A stretch of 64,000 nt of DNA, taken from the NCBI RefSeq assembly GCF_000001735.4, contig NC_003075.7, positions 7,937,001 to 8,001,000 on the forward strand, in the 5' to 3' direction. Position numbers and translations under genes: made by a program. Positions within the stretch are counted from its first letter, which is position 1, and each line of letters begins with the position of its first letter. The notes under the pieces are model-generated. The model saw nothing but the letters and a program-made list of their open reading frames with translations, ran no database searches and was not told the DNA's origin. The DNA is from Arabidopsis thaliana. Taxonomy: Eukaryota; Streptophyta; Magnoliopsida; Brassicales; Brassicaceae. Shown one piece after another: positions 47,101 through 59,300 of the stretch.

Positions 47101-50100
47101 CCCTATGCAGTTCCTACGGTTAGTTTGGTTTTGCTTACTTATGTTATAATGTGCTTGGTACTACAACTATTAGTTCTAATATACGCAGTGAATAATTGGC
47201 TTTTGAGTATTTTCCTATGGACTTATAAAATTACATGGATGGTCTTGAAATTTATTTAGAGGTGTGGGTTCTTTGTGGGTCGGGGTGTTGTCTTAATATC
47301 TTAAACTTCGCTACAATGTCTTACTCAGCGGAGGAGTTCTTTCACCTATTTGTTTAACCTCTCTTTTTTCATCCTCTCTATTGGGGCAACTGTGTAACAG
47401 GTTACAAGTGTCAAGTTACTTAGTGATATTGGTTTTAAGACCAAAGTTTCCCTCGATGATGCTTTGGAAGTCCTAGAATCTTGGGTACACTGTGGAGACT
47501 CTTTCAAATCAAGGTATGTTTTTTAAGCACAGCATCTTATTTTTTCTAGCTGAATTTTCTGATTTTAATTCCATTCATTTTTTTTTTTTACATTTTTCTT
47601 TCCACATTATTATGAATATAGAAGCTCTTAAACTACTGTTCACTGTCGTGCATTGGATGATTTACTGCTGATAAATGATATTCTGCTGGTGATTTGTTTC
47701 TATTTAGCACTAAAATATTAGGTCTGATAACATAATAACTGAGTTCTAAACGTTTTTCTAAAGGCCTTTTATGTGTAAGGACGAACAGAGTCCATAGACT
47801 TCAGATAAATTGCCCATGTAATTTATTTTGAGATGAGCTGTTTTTCTTTCTATATTGTTACAACATGCTTCTTCTAGTCAAGTGTTTGTTTTCCACCCCT
47901 TTTTGTGGCTCCAAAAACCCTAGATGATGATAGTCTCTGCTGATGTATTTTCTAACAGCAAACAAATTTGTCTTTAATTTTGCAGCATCTCTCAGATTAC
48001 CAGATTTTACAAATATTTGTGGAATGAAATGGCTGATTCAAAACAGAAAATTACTGAAAAGCTTCATACTCTTCCGTCTGTGTTTGTACCACATGGAATT
48101 GCAAGTAGGCAGAATGATATGATATCGGGAATATTCTTGTCACTTGATGATGTTTACTGGAATGATTCTGCTGGCGTTTTAGATGAGATAAAAGAGATCA
48201 GTTCGCAGATCAGCAGTGTTGTGGAACCATTGCGTAGAAAAACATTGGGCAATATCTATCCAGGTCTACATGACTTTTTTGTGAATGGGTGTGGAGTACC
48301 TGAGACGCCTTCGTTTCAAGAGTACCTTAAAATTCTAGGGCAGTTTGCACATAATGTGTCACCCTCATCTGCCGCCAAGGCTGTAAGTGATTTACTTAAC
48401 TTATCAGTCTTGTCCTGTTTATCTTCACTCTATTCACTTCTTTGCTAAAGTGTTTAATTTATGTCTAGGTCTTCAAAATTTTCCTGAAGTGGAGTGATGA
48501 CTTGAACTCTGGCAAATCTTCCGAAGATGTTATTCATTTTAAAGAGAGACTTTCAGAACTGGAGTACACTGTACTCCCTACTGAAAATGATAAGTGGGTT
48601 TCCTTGCACTCCTCGTTTGGTCTCGTATGTTGGTGTGATAATGAGAAGTTAAAGAAGAGATTTAAAAACAAGGATAAAATTGAGTTTATTAGCTTTGGGG
48701 AAAATGATGACGAAGGGCAAGAAGTGCTTCAAACAAAAGTGTCTGGGCTCATGCACAGTTTGGGCATTCCAAGTATTTCTGAGGTAACTAATCTTCTCCT
48801 TCACAAAAATAATTTGAAATGCAAGCCACTTAGTTATACATGCAAAGTGCCTCTTATGGACATTAGAATTCTGATGGACAAGAGTAGGCCTTTCTTGAAC
48901 TGTGTTGATGCACTAACTCTAAAACCATCCGCAGAACCATCATCTTGTAGCTTATATACAGGGTAGAACTGATATATGTGTCTCCGTTTCTACTATAACA
49001 CTACCGTTTCTACTATAACACTAGTTTCCATGGCCTCGATTCCAATTCACTCTGTGGTGTTTATGTAATTGTTTCAGGTGGTAAAGCGTGAAGCGAAATA
49101 TGAAGGTTTGCAAGATAATACTGTAACAGTGTCACTTGTTAACTGGGCTCTGCCTTATGCACAGCGGTATATCTTTACTCTTCATCATGAGAAGTATACC
49201 CAAACAAAAAAGACAGTCCATAGTCAAGTCAAACGTCTACAAGTCTTTGTTGTTGATAAGTTATCCTATAGGAATGTCATACCGCAATATGGCATCAGCT
49301 CTAAAAAGGAGTTCAAATGCAGTTCTCTTCTGCAGGTATGTCTTCTTTCGTTCTGTTTCTTGCGACAATTTAACCTAAATATTTTGGGATTGTATGGGCT
49401 GTGACATTGTGCTTTGAGGCTATTTGAAACTCATCTCTGTTTATATGCAAGTAGACTTTTGCCATATCCTCTTGACTGGGACAATGGTTTTGTAAAAATG
49501 TGGTTTTACTGATATTATATGTTTATTTATGTTGTCTTCAGGATAAAGCTCTGTACACAACACCAAGTCTGGATTCCCATTCCTTGTTCATGGAACTGTC
49601 TCGTTTGTTTTTCAACGGAGTGCCTGATCTGCATTTGGCAAATTTCCTTCACTTGATCAAAACAATGGCAGAATCTGGGTTGAGCGAGGAGCAAATGGAA
49701 TCCTTCATTCTGAACAGTCAGAAAGTTCATCAGGTTCCTGATGGTGAAGAGATCTGGTCCCTCAAATCTGCTGTTAAAGCGAAGAAGAAAGCTGGAATAA
49801 GCTTGAGCTGGTTACCTTCAAGTTCTAAAACAAGACATGGTTCTAGCAAGACCAACACTGATGATTCTAAACAAGAGCTGGACACTAGTAGCAGCAAAGA
49901 GGATGTAACAGAGGCTCTTGAAGAAAAAATACCGATTGAGATGACCAATACCAACTTGGTTTCTGGATATGATAATTGTGCAGGCACAAGTTCACGAGCT
50001 AGTGAGCCAAACCCGTTGCATTCTATGCATATGATTAGTGGCTCAACCTCAGGGAATCAGGCTGCTATGCATCTCAATCCAAATCTTCCTCATGAATGGA

Positions 50101-50558
50101 ACAATTCCTTCACAGCTAATTTCAGCGATAGAGACCAGCTTCATACAGGCACACCTTGGGCTGCACAAGCGCAACAGACCGGTAGAAAAGGTGAAGAAAT
50201 CGCTTACAGATACTTTGTTGCAAAATACGGCAATGAGGCACTGGTTAAATGGGTTAACGACCAGAGCGAAACCGGTTTACCTTACGACCTCATGATCGAA
50301 AACCGAGGTGGTAAGAAAGAGTACGTGGAGGTGAAAGCAACGGTATCGACACGGAAAGACTATTTCAACTTGACAGTGAGGGAATGGCAATTTGCAAATG
50401 AGAAAGGAGAGAGTTACATAATAGCTCATGTTTTGTTAGGAAACAGTAATGCAATCCTCACACAGCATAGAAACCCGGTCAAGTTATGCCAAGAAGGTCA
50501 TCTCCGGTTATTGGTTCTCATGCCCAACCAGAGAAACGAGGTCAACGTTACATTTTAA
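38191..50558 (+). CDS. NOV: NO VEIN, large nuclear protein (2729 residues) with HATPase and DUF3883 domains
   Basis: From the literature: nuclear factor needed for leaf vascular development and auxin-dependent patterning. Exons: 38191-38970, 39057-39394, 39545-40103, 40219-40332, 41963-42128, 42401-44082, 44458-44667, 44878-47118, 47401-47513, 47986-48382, 48469-48783, 49078-49335 and 49542-50558. Phases agree and the sum, 2730 codons, is exactly the known protein. Residues 1-130 are Asn/Gln/Pro-rich. Residues about 1205-1500 are a sacsin/HSP90-like GHKL ATPase region: ELVQNADDN (Asn1216), then GGYIGKKGIGFKSVF. Residues 2605-2729 are DUF3883: GRKGEEIAYRYF, PYDL (Asp2640), YVEVKA (Glu2654, Lys2656), the layout of PD-(D/E)XK nucleases. 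Basic stretches such as SNKKRKGERR could be nuclear signals. Biochemical activity is not known to me. Confidence 0.96.
40333..41962 (+). other. Long intron 4 of NO VEIN (1.63 kb)
   Basis: By far the longest intron of this gene. It is T-rich and contains an isolated 83-codon open frame (40995-41246) with fairly balanced composition. The exons on both sides join in phase 0 without it, so I treat it as intronic. Confidence 0.6.
48984..49023. repeat. Perfect 20-base tandem duplication in NO VEIN intron 11
   Basis: CCGTTTCTACTATAACACTA occurs twice back to back (48984-49003 and 49004-49023). Confidence 0.95.
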
Positions 50559-51057
50559 ACCTCAATCAAATAACACAATGTTACTATTTAATATTATTAA
50601 TTTTGAAATTCAATTCTTTCAAACGGAGATGGGTATTTTAACAGAACCCAACCAAACGAGAATCCATGCATAAACTGACCCAATAACACAACCTGTTTAT
50701 TAACCTATCAATTAAATAAAGAAAATAGTTAGTTATTATTACTCCTTCCATTTCAAATTAGATTTTGTTTTAGATTAGTTGTCATTTTATATTTATAATA
50801 TAAATTAGAAACAAAATTTTCAGTTTAATTCCTACTTTTGAAATGTACAGGATATTAACCAATCAAAATCATTGCCAATAAAAAGCATCCCAATTTCAGT
50901 TGTTAACTAGTAACAATAATCAAGTTCATCGATGGAGAGATGCTAACTCTATATAAGCAGATAAAGTGGGCTAACACTTCTCATCATCTCTTTATAAACA
51001 AGTATTGATAAACAACAAGTTCTTTTTTTCTTCCATATACCTAAACAAAAGAATAAG
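50559..51057. other. NO VEIN 3' flank and polygalacturonase promoter
   Basis: AT-rich 500-base spacer. A TATA-like CTCTATATAAGC at about 50947-50958 lies roughly 100 bases before the polygalacturonase ATG. No gene seen. Confidence 0.55.
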
Positions 51058-52648
51058 ATGACAAGCGTTGTTTTTGCGTTTAAAGTTTTGTGTGTGTCTT
51101 TCTTGTTCATTGTTGTTGCAAGTCGTCCTACTATCCGACCAAAAATGTTCAATGTGCAACGTCATGGTTCTAAATCCGATGGAAAAACTGATAACACCAA
51201 TGTATGTACACAAGAACTAACCTAATTTTATTTTTTTACCACTAATTACTTTTCAGATGAAAATCTATGAATATAACCTATGTCATTTTAACGTATACGA
51301 ATAGGTATTTACAAGTGTATGGAACCGTGCATGTAGAAGGAAAAGTGGAAGTAGTAAAATTTATGTACCAAAAGGAACATTCTACCTTGGTGGTGTAGAG
51401 TTCGTGGGTCCATGCAAAAATCCTATTGAGTTTCTCATCGATGGAACTTTATTGGCTCCTGCAAATCCTAACAACATTAAGCAAGATACGTGGATCAAAT
51501 TTAAGTACATCAATGATCTCTCTATCTCTGGTTCCGGTACACTTGATGGGCAAGGGAAACAGTCTTGGCCACTCAATGACTGCCATAAAAATCCCAATTG
51601 TCCTAAATTAGCTATGGTAACATTTCTTCAACTTTTTCACTTATTGCTTCATTTTGAAAAAATGATTATTATTTATTTAAAACGTATTTCAAAATGCACA
51701 TGTTATTTTTATACAAAAACTTATATGAAATTTTCTAGTCTTTTTTTTTTCATTTGAGAAACTAAAAACTATTATCATAAACTTGATTTTTTTTAATAGA
51801 CTATGGGATTTGCATTCGTAAACAACTCAAATATCAAAGACATAACATCACTCAACAGTAAAATGGGACACTTCAACTTCTTCTCCGTCCATCACTTTAA
51901 CATTACCGGCGTCACTATAACAGCTCCCGGCAATAGCCCCAACACTGACGGTATCAAGATGGGTTCATGTAGTAACATTCACATCTCCAACACAAACATT
52001 GGTACCGGAGACGATTGTATCGCCATACTCTCTGGAACTACTAACCTCGATATCTCTAATGTCAATTGTGGTCCTGGACATGGGATTAGTGTCGGAAGCT
52101 TAGGGAAGAACAAAGACGAGAAAGACGTGAAAGACTTAACAATAAGAGATGTTATTTTCAACGGTACAAGCGATGGTATTCGAATCAAAACTTGGGAATC
52201 TTCAGCTTCGAAGATCCTTGTTTCGAACTTCTTGTACGAGAATATTCAGATGATTGATGTTGGAAAACCAATCAACATCGATCAGAAGTATTGTCCTCAC
52301 CCACCTTGTGAACATGAGCAAAAGGTTTAAATTTCTATTCAAAAACCAAGCTTCACTATTCTTTTATTTTATCACCCAACAACATAAAAGAAAACTTTTG
52401 TTTATTTTCTTCAGGGAGAGTCTCACGTTCAAATCCAAAACCTTAAGTTAAAGAATATATATGGAACGTCAAAGAACAAAGTTGCAGTAAATCTTCAATG
52501 TAGCAAAAGATTTCCGTGCAAGAATATTGAGCTAATTGACATTAACATAACGAATAATGGACTTGTAGATAGTTTTTCCACTTTGGTTTGCGAGAATGTT
52601 GACGGTTCTGTAAGCGGTAAAATGGTTCCTCAACATTGTATTAATTAA
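51058..52648 (+). CDS. Polygalacturonase, GH28 family (404 residues)
   Basis: Secreted pectin hydrolase acting on homogalacturonan in the cell wall. Exons: 51058-51201, 51305-51616, 51800-52324 and 52415-52648, all phase-0 junctions, total 405 codons. Residues 1-22 are a signal peptide (SVVFAFKVLCVSFLFIVVAS). The parallel beta-helix carries all four GH28 signatures: SPNTDGI (Asp202), GTGDDC (Asp223, Asp224), GPGHGISVGS (His246) and RIK (Arg280, Lys282). These include the three catalytic aspartates, so the enzyme should be active. The early segment VQRHGSKSDGKTDNT is the conserved start of the mature domain. It is of the exo/pollen-type clade by general appearance, which I cannot prove from sequence alone. 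Position fits At4g13760. Confidence 0.94.
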
Positions 52649-53681
52649 TTCGACGCTCCATCAAAACAATAACAATGTGTTGTATACTTGTACTAGATAA
52701 GGCCCGCGTTAATACTCATGTTAGAAAATAAGTGTAAATTTTTATTGATAATATATGAAATCTAAGTATAAAATTTGTATATATATATATTTATAAATTG
52801 ATCTTCCATGATTATTTTTTTAAAATTATATATGAAAAATACAATAAACGATTTTCAACTAATACTTTTTCGATTGTAAATTTTTAAATATCTAGAAAAT
52901 AGTTCGAGCATAGATTAAAATATTTTATATTTTAATTAAATTTAAATATTGCTATCCTTAAAAATGAACCATATTCTGGGATTTGTTTCAAAAAATCTAG
53001 CTACCAATTATTGTTTTCCTTCAAATGCATTAACCCTAAAATATATTAACTGACTTTCTAACCCTATCAATATATTTTGAGTGATACATTTTGAGTGTCA
53101 TTACTTTTAACAGTTTACTAAATTTATTTACATAAATGTAGTTGTAGGTAAATGTATACAATTTCATTCTAAAGTGTAAATGTTTAAGTTTTTATCTTTT
53201 TGCAAGCAAAATATTACTCCATATGTTTCTTATTGATTGATTTTCTAGAAAAAAAAATGTATACTTCGACAATCTAATTGGTTATTTTTATATGATTGTT
53301 TGGTTCCGCCTTGTAATTCATTGATTTATTTTTAATTTTTTTTTGTGGTTAACCAAAACTAAAACCAAATAAAGTTAAATCGAATCAAACTAATTTTAGC
53401 TAGATTATTTAATCGAACCCGAGGCCCAAAATAAACCAAAATCTCCTCTATCAAAGCTTAGCCACTTCATACGTAATTAGTTTTATTTTTGTAGCCATTC
53501 AGTGAAATATATAAGGATCACAAAAGACATCATGTGAATTTGCTTCCTTCATATCAAAATGTGAAGAGAAAGATAGAGAGACGATTGCCATTTAAGAAAG
53601 AAACCAAACATTGAAACAGAATACACTGGAGGAACATATACTATATAATCAGAGAAGGTAGATTTATTTGATATATATTAG
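52649..53681. other. Spacer between convergent genes, 1 kb
   Basis: Very AT-rich (ATATAT near 52782). It contains the 3' ends of the polygalacturonase and CYP83A1. Nothing else recognised. Confidence 0.5.
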
Positions 53682-55282
53682 CTAATACTTGTTCACTTTC
53701 TCTGGAACAAGCTTGAGATGCTGCGACTTGTGCATAGCAAGACCAGTCATGACATCCATATTGATATCATCTGGTTTCATCCCATTAGGAAGTTTAAAGT
53801 TGAAGCTGAGGAGAAGGTTCGCATAAGGAACCTCAAGCATCGCGGCCCCAAGACGCATTCCCGGGCACATTCTCCGGCCTGACCCGAACGGTATAAACTC
53901 GTAGTCCGTGCCTTTGAAGTCAACTTCCTTCTCAAGAAACCTCTCGGGCCTAAACTCATCAGGGTTCGGTCCCCATTCTTTCTCGTCACGTGACACGGCC
54001 CACGCGTTGACGTTGACCGTTGTTCCTGCGGGGATGTCGTAACCGGCGATCTTGGTATCTTGAATGCAAGCACGAGGGATAAGGAGAGGAATCACTGGTT
54101 CGATCCTTAGGGTTTCTTTAACTAAGGCTCTGAAGTAAGGAAGGTTCTTGACATCGTCTTCAGTAACGAACGTTGAACCTTTCTCTTTCATATACTCTCT
54201 CACTTCTGCTTGAGCTTTCTTCAACACTTGTGGGTACTTCATTAGATACGTCATCCCCCACACAACCGCCGCAGCTGCAGTATCTGTTCCCGCCACTACA
54301 ATATCCTTTTGGAGCCAAAAAAAAAGAAAAGAAGGTGAAAGACAAGCAAACGGTTTCTTGAAGCGCAAGCAACGATTTAAAACATATTTATACTTACCAA
54401 GATGACGGCTTTGACATTATCTACAGTAAACTCAGAAGCGAAAGGTTGTTCTTTGTAGATCCCCATCAAGAGATCAATCATGCTCTCGGTTTCGGGCTTG
54501 ACTCTCTTAGGATCAAGCGTCTCATTGACAACCTCTTGAATATAAGTGTCTTGTCTTTCGAAACACTCTTTCATATAAGCTGTGAGGCCTGATAAATCAT
54601 CAAGAAAGCCACAATATGGGAAAAAATCAGAGAAAAAGATCTTCCCCAAAACGCTTTGAGTCCCATAAAGAATCTTGATGAACCTCTTCATCTCTTCTCC
54701 ATCTTCATTGTACTTCTTCCCGAACGCTTGTCTACACACAACCGAGTTCGTGAAGGTCAACATAAGCTCACTTATATCGACTACTTCGGATTTATCCGCG
54801 GCCTTGTTGATCTTATCCATCATCCTCCTAGCCTCTTCCTCTCGTACATGCTTAAAGGTGGCCACACGTGTTGGTGAGAACAAGTGGTTCATCCCCATCT
54901 TCCTTATCTCTCGGTAATACGGTGTGTAGTGGTTTAATGCCATGTCACGCCTGCCGTAGGATATGAACTCATGGCCACGATGTGGAGGCCGGTCCGCAAA
55001 GTTGACATCTTGCGTCTTGAGAAGCTCTTTAGCTAGCTCAGCTGAAGATATCACCACCATTGTTCTGCTTCCTATCCTGTATGACAAGATTGGACCGTAT
55101 TTTTTGGCCCATCCAGCGAAGAAGCGTTGTGGGTTAAGCTTCTGAAGCTGAAGGAGGTTTCCGATCACCGGAAGTGGTGATGGCCCTGGAGGTAGCTTGT
55201 ACCGTTTGGTTTTCGGTTTTTGGTAGAGGAAGAAAAGGAGAACCGCGGCGAGAGCCACCACGCCGATGATGATATCTTCCAT
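53682..55282 (-). CDS. CYP83A1: Cytochrome P450 83A1 (502 residues)
   Basis: Endoplasmic-reticulum monooxygenase that oxidises aldoximes, mainly those from chain-elongated methionine, in aliphatic glucosinolate synthesis (REF2). Two exons, 54398-55282 (295 codons) and 53682-54305, joined in phase 0; total 503 codons as known. N-terminal membrane anchor [17 protein letters not shown], then the proline-rich hinge [14 protein letters not shown]-helix oxygen-binding motif AGTDT (residues 300-304), split from exon 1 just upstream. ExxR motif KETLR (Glu359, Arg362), PERF block, and heme-binding [10 protein letters not shown] with the axial Cys442. Presence of this gene marks the genome as Brassicales. 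The paralogue CYP83B1 is the alternative, but the sequence reads as A1. Confidence 0.97.
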
Positions 55283-56365
55283 TCTTAGTTGTTACTACTT
55301 TTGAGTGTTACATTGAACAGCAAAGCTCCTTAATATATAAGAATTATATATGGACTACGTTTCTTATTTTTTTCTTAACCAAACTAAACCAAATACTAAA
55401 ACCGAACTTAACCGACATCAAATTTTTAATCAAATGGTTACTCCCTTATACCTACTTACGAAACCTCACGTGTTAGAATTAATAAACACCTTCACCTACC
55501 CAACATCCCTCTAACGTCGTATATGTTTTAGTGGTTCATGCAGTCACACTCATTCTTGTTTTTATCTATTTGTTATTTACACAAATCTTTGTTTAACTTT
55601 GTTCGACGAACCCAAGACTTATATCAATCACAATCCATTTCTATATCGAAAATATAACATATTGGATTATTGGTACGTACCCAAAATTCTAAACAGTCGT
55701 CAGTCGCAAATTGTAGAGTAAGAGTTTTTCAAAAATCAACTTGCTGGTTGACCAAAAAAAAAAATCAACTCGTTGATATAGTAATGATATGGAATCGCAA
55801 AACATCAACACAGATTTGAATCCGAAGGGTTGGTGTAGTTGGTAACTTGGAAACGCTCAGTGAACTCAAGCCAATAAAATGCCAAAATCTCTTAAAGGTC
55901 AATAAAAATAGAATGCTTAAAATGTTTTCAATAACCAAAGATTTAAATTTATGATTGAATTACATGATCACTTCAAACGTTCGATTGTATACAACCCTAT
56001 ACAGTATTACAAGGGAACACAATTACGAACCGCCAGAAAAAAAGAATGATGCGACTATTTTTAAACACGAGAACTAGAATATTAAAAAATTAAGAAAAAC
56101 ATCAACCTTCACAAAACCTCAACTAGTACCATAAAAGATTTGAAATCGTAAGTTGTGTGGTTGCTTTGCGTCTGGGCCCAATTTTAAAAAGCTGAATGTT
56201 TCTCACAACATCAATCAATAACAACAATTGTACCAAGCTTTAAGTTTACAAGAACATGTTTGTAATTAGAATCAAATTTTCAAATGAAAATCTCCGAATT
56301 TCGTTTCTCTTACAGAGAAAGATAGAAATGGAGAATATTAGTTTGCTTATGGCTCAAGTAAGCTT
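55283..56365. other. CYP83A1 promoter and MetRS 3' flank
   Basis: Divided between the CYP83A1 upstream region and the MetRS 3' end. TATA-like sequences on the minus strand lie at about 55333-55353, 50-70 bases before the CYP83A1 ATG. A pol III A-box-like TGGTGTAGTTGG at about 55832 has no matching B box downstream. No gene seen. Confidence 0.5.
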
Positions 56366-59300
56366 TTACCGGATCGTGCCATTGCTGATGGATGAAACTT
56401 TGCATACACCTGCAGATGTAGTGAAGGGCACATCTTTGTAGCAAGCAACTAGATTCTCTTTTGTGTTTAGATCAACCAAAAGCGTCTCCCATACTTTCTT
56501 CTTTGGGTTTAAGACATCGTCTGGCTCGCCTTCAAACCCGGGAAATGTAACTCGCTCTCCAATATTAGCAGTTTTAGGGGGCTCAACTAACTCCACCTGA
56601 AATGTTTCCAGCAAAAACAATTTGTTATATACAATCGAAATGAATTTAGCAGAACTACAAACAGGTCAAAGACTCGTATGAACTCTACCTTGCTTCCATC
56701 ACTACTGGAAGCTGCAAGAACCATTGCTTGTGACACAATATCCCTCATTTTCGCCGGTTTCAAGTTGCAAAGAACACAAACCATACGATTCTGTCCAGAA
56801 ACAATATTAGATCAATTGGAATGTATATTACATACTGATATCGGGAAGGAAACAAATGACTAGGTTGATTGAACAAACCTGCATTTCCTCAAGAGGTATA
56901 TATTTGACCAGTCCACTGACAACAGTGCGAATTTCACCACCCCCAACATCAATTTCTTCTACATACAATGCATCTGCCTTGGGATGTTTCTCAGCCTTCA
57001 CAATTTTACCAACTCGGATATCAAGTCTTGCCATAGTTATTTCACGATCAGCAGCTGGTTGAGGTTTGGGTTTTCCTCCGCCTTTTGATGATGCCTTTTG
57101 TTTCTTGGCATCTGGGAGAATAAACAGCAGTTCAGTACATAATCAAGTTACTAAAAGCCTAAAGAATGTAAAACAGTATTTTGAGAATGATAATAGAGAA
57201 CCTGAAAGTTTTGTTTTATTAAGTTGATCCGCCAAATTTGCTGCTTCATCCCTAGCACGTCTATCAGACTGACTTCCAGCAAACTTTTCTCTGTACCGTG
57301 CCACTTCGTCGTTTTCCTGTGATCATATTGTTTCAATATAAATAAAATGCTACATGGCATTATAACATACAACAAGTCTGGCTTTCTATCGATAAAATCA
57401 GAGAGCTACGTACCAACTCCTTGAACAAAGGTTGAGGGGTGCCTATCCTGTGGCTAGGAGGCAGAATATCCCATGGTCTACTTGCTAGTAATACCTCTCC
57501 CCTCTCGTCGGAGAGAGAAAATTGTGGAGGCAAATTTAGCTGTTTAAATACCTACAAAATGCAATAACAGCAATAATCACGCTTGGCATTCTACTACAAC
57601 TAAATAGAAACAAAATTTACCAAACAAACAATCAAACTGACCTCACAAGAAAAGGATGGCATGAAAGGTTCTAACAATTGAGCAAGAAGGTGTACTAAAC
57701 CAGCAGCAGTTCTTATAACAACTGCACACAAAGGTTTATCTTCCTTGTAAAGTTTCCAAAATTGGCTTGCCTACATGGACACAAGAAAACAGTATAGTTG
57801 GTAATATGCAACAAAGCTAATATCTAGTTTGTTAATGAGAATAGAACCTGCAAGTAATAGTTCCCTTCGCTTGAAATCAGCATAGCAGTTTTCAGTCCCT
57901 GCTTGAGCTTAACCTACATCAAATGAACAGGGGATTTATTAAGAACCTAAAAACCCAGGCACAGAAACTCAGATAGCCATACCACGCCAAGGTTCATATA
58001 ACATTCCTCACCTTTTCCATGGCTTCAACATACTCTGCCACAAACTTTTCAACCTTTTCCGCCAGTGATTTTGTTAAAGAATGAGATTCAGCATCATGAG
58101 CATCAGGAATGACAGACCCGTAACCTTCACAAAACATACAATAGTAAGGTATTGAAACATCAAAGACAAATAAGAAAAGTCTTGCCCTAGTTGTCAAGAG
58201 TATCACAAAGCAGGTATCTCTCACTTGCACACCAATAATAGTAAGCCAGATGCACCTTTCTATCATTCTAGAGTTTTTAGACTATCTATTTGTCCCGCGA
58301 TTCAAATATCTCTCACTTGCACACCAACTGGCTGGTTACAGTAGAAGAATACAACACATCCTATATTTTCTATTGGATATGCCAGACTAAAAAGCTATCT
58401 ACAGCTAACACCAAACACTTGAGTATTGAATTTGAAAGAAATATAACCAACCTGCATTATCAGGCTTTGCTATAAAACTCAGAACTCGATTAACAAAGTT
58501 GCCTAGGTTGCTCAGCAACTCGCCATTCAGTTTTGCTTGCAAATCAGTCCATGAAAACGATGTGTCAGACACCTAGAAGGCAGAATCCCCAGAATCAATC
58601 AGTGTATGTGATATTTATGCATGCCTATGATGAACGAAGAAACAATGTTTCTATTTTGCAGCAGCAATCAGTTACCTCAGGCCTGTTGGTCAGCAAGTAG
58701 TATCTCCACACTTCGACAGGTATATTTGTATCTTTTACATCATTACCAAACACTCCAACACCTTTACTCTTGGAGAACTTTCCTGAAAACCCATACAAAA
58801 CACATGTCCTCATTTTCTATAAATGGCATAAAAAGTAAATCAAACAAAAATAATTTAAAATAAAATCACTCAGCTATGGTGAAACATCAACTGACCGTCT
58901 TCATAGTTTAAATATTCAGTCACACTGATTGTCTTCATGAGTGTCCAATTTTCCTCAGTTCCAAGCTGGGTAGAGGGAAACATCACCTGCATAACAAAAA
59001 ATTTAGCAGTTGAAAACAACCAAATACAAAAGATAAACATTTCTTAAGAAGACCTTGAGGATAGCTTCAGAAAAGACAAGAACCAAACAAACTTTTGGTG
59101 TTCTATTTCAGTATAAAAGAAAGGTAAAGAAAAAGGAAATAATTAAAACCATTGGCACAAGTCCTTGGTGGTAAACAAATTTCTGAAATGTTATATACTC
59201 ACAGTGTGAAATGGCACATTGTCTTTCCCCATAAACTGATAAAGCTCCACATTCTCAGGATTCTTCCACCACTTCTCCCATTCAGATGTGTAGCAAGACG

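Noticed and set aside
55815..55860. tRNA or SINE head suggested by TGGTGTAGTTGG (A-box match) near GATTTGAATCC
   Set aside because: The B-box-like sequence lies upstream of the A box and no cloverleaf can be formed, so not a tRNA.
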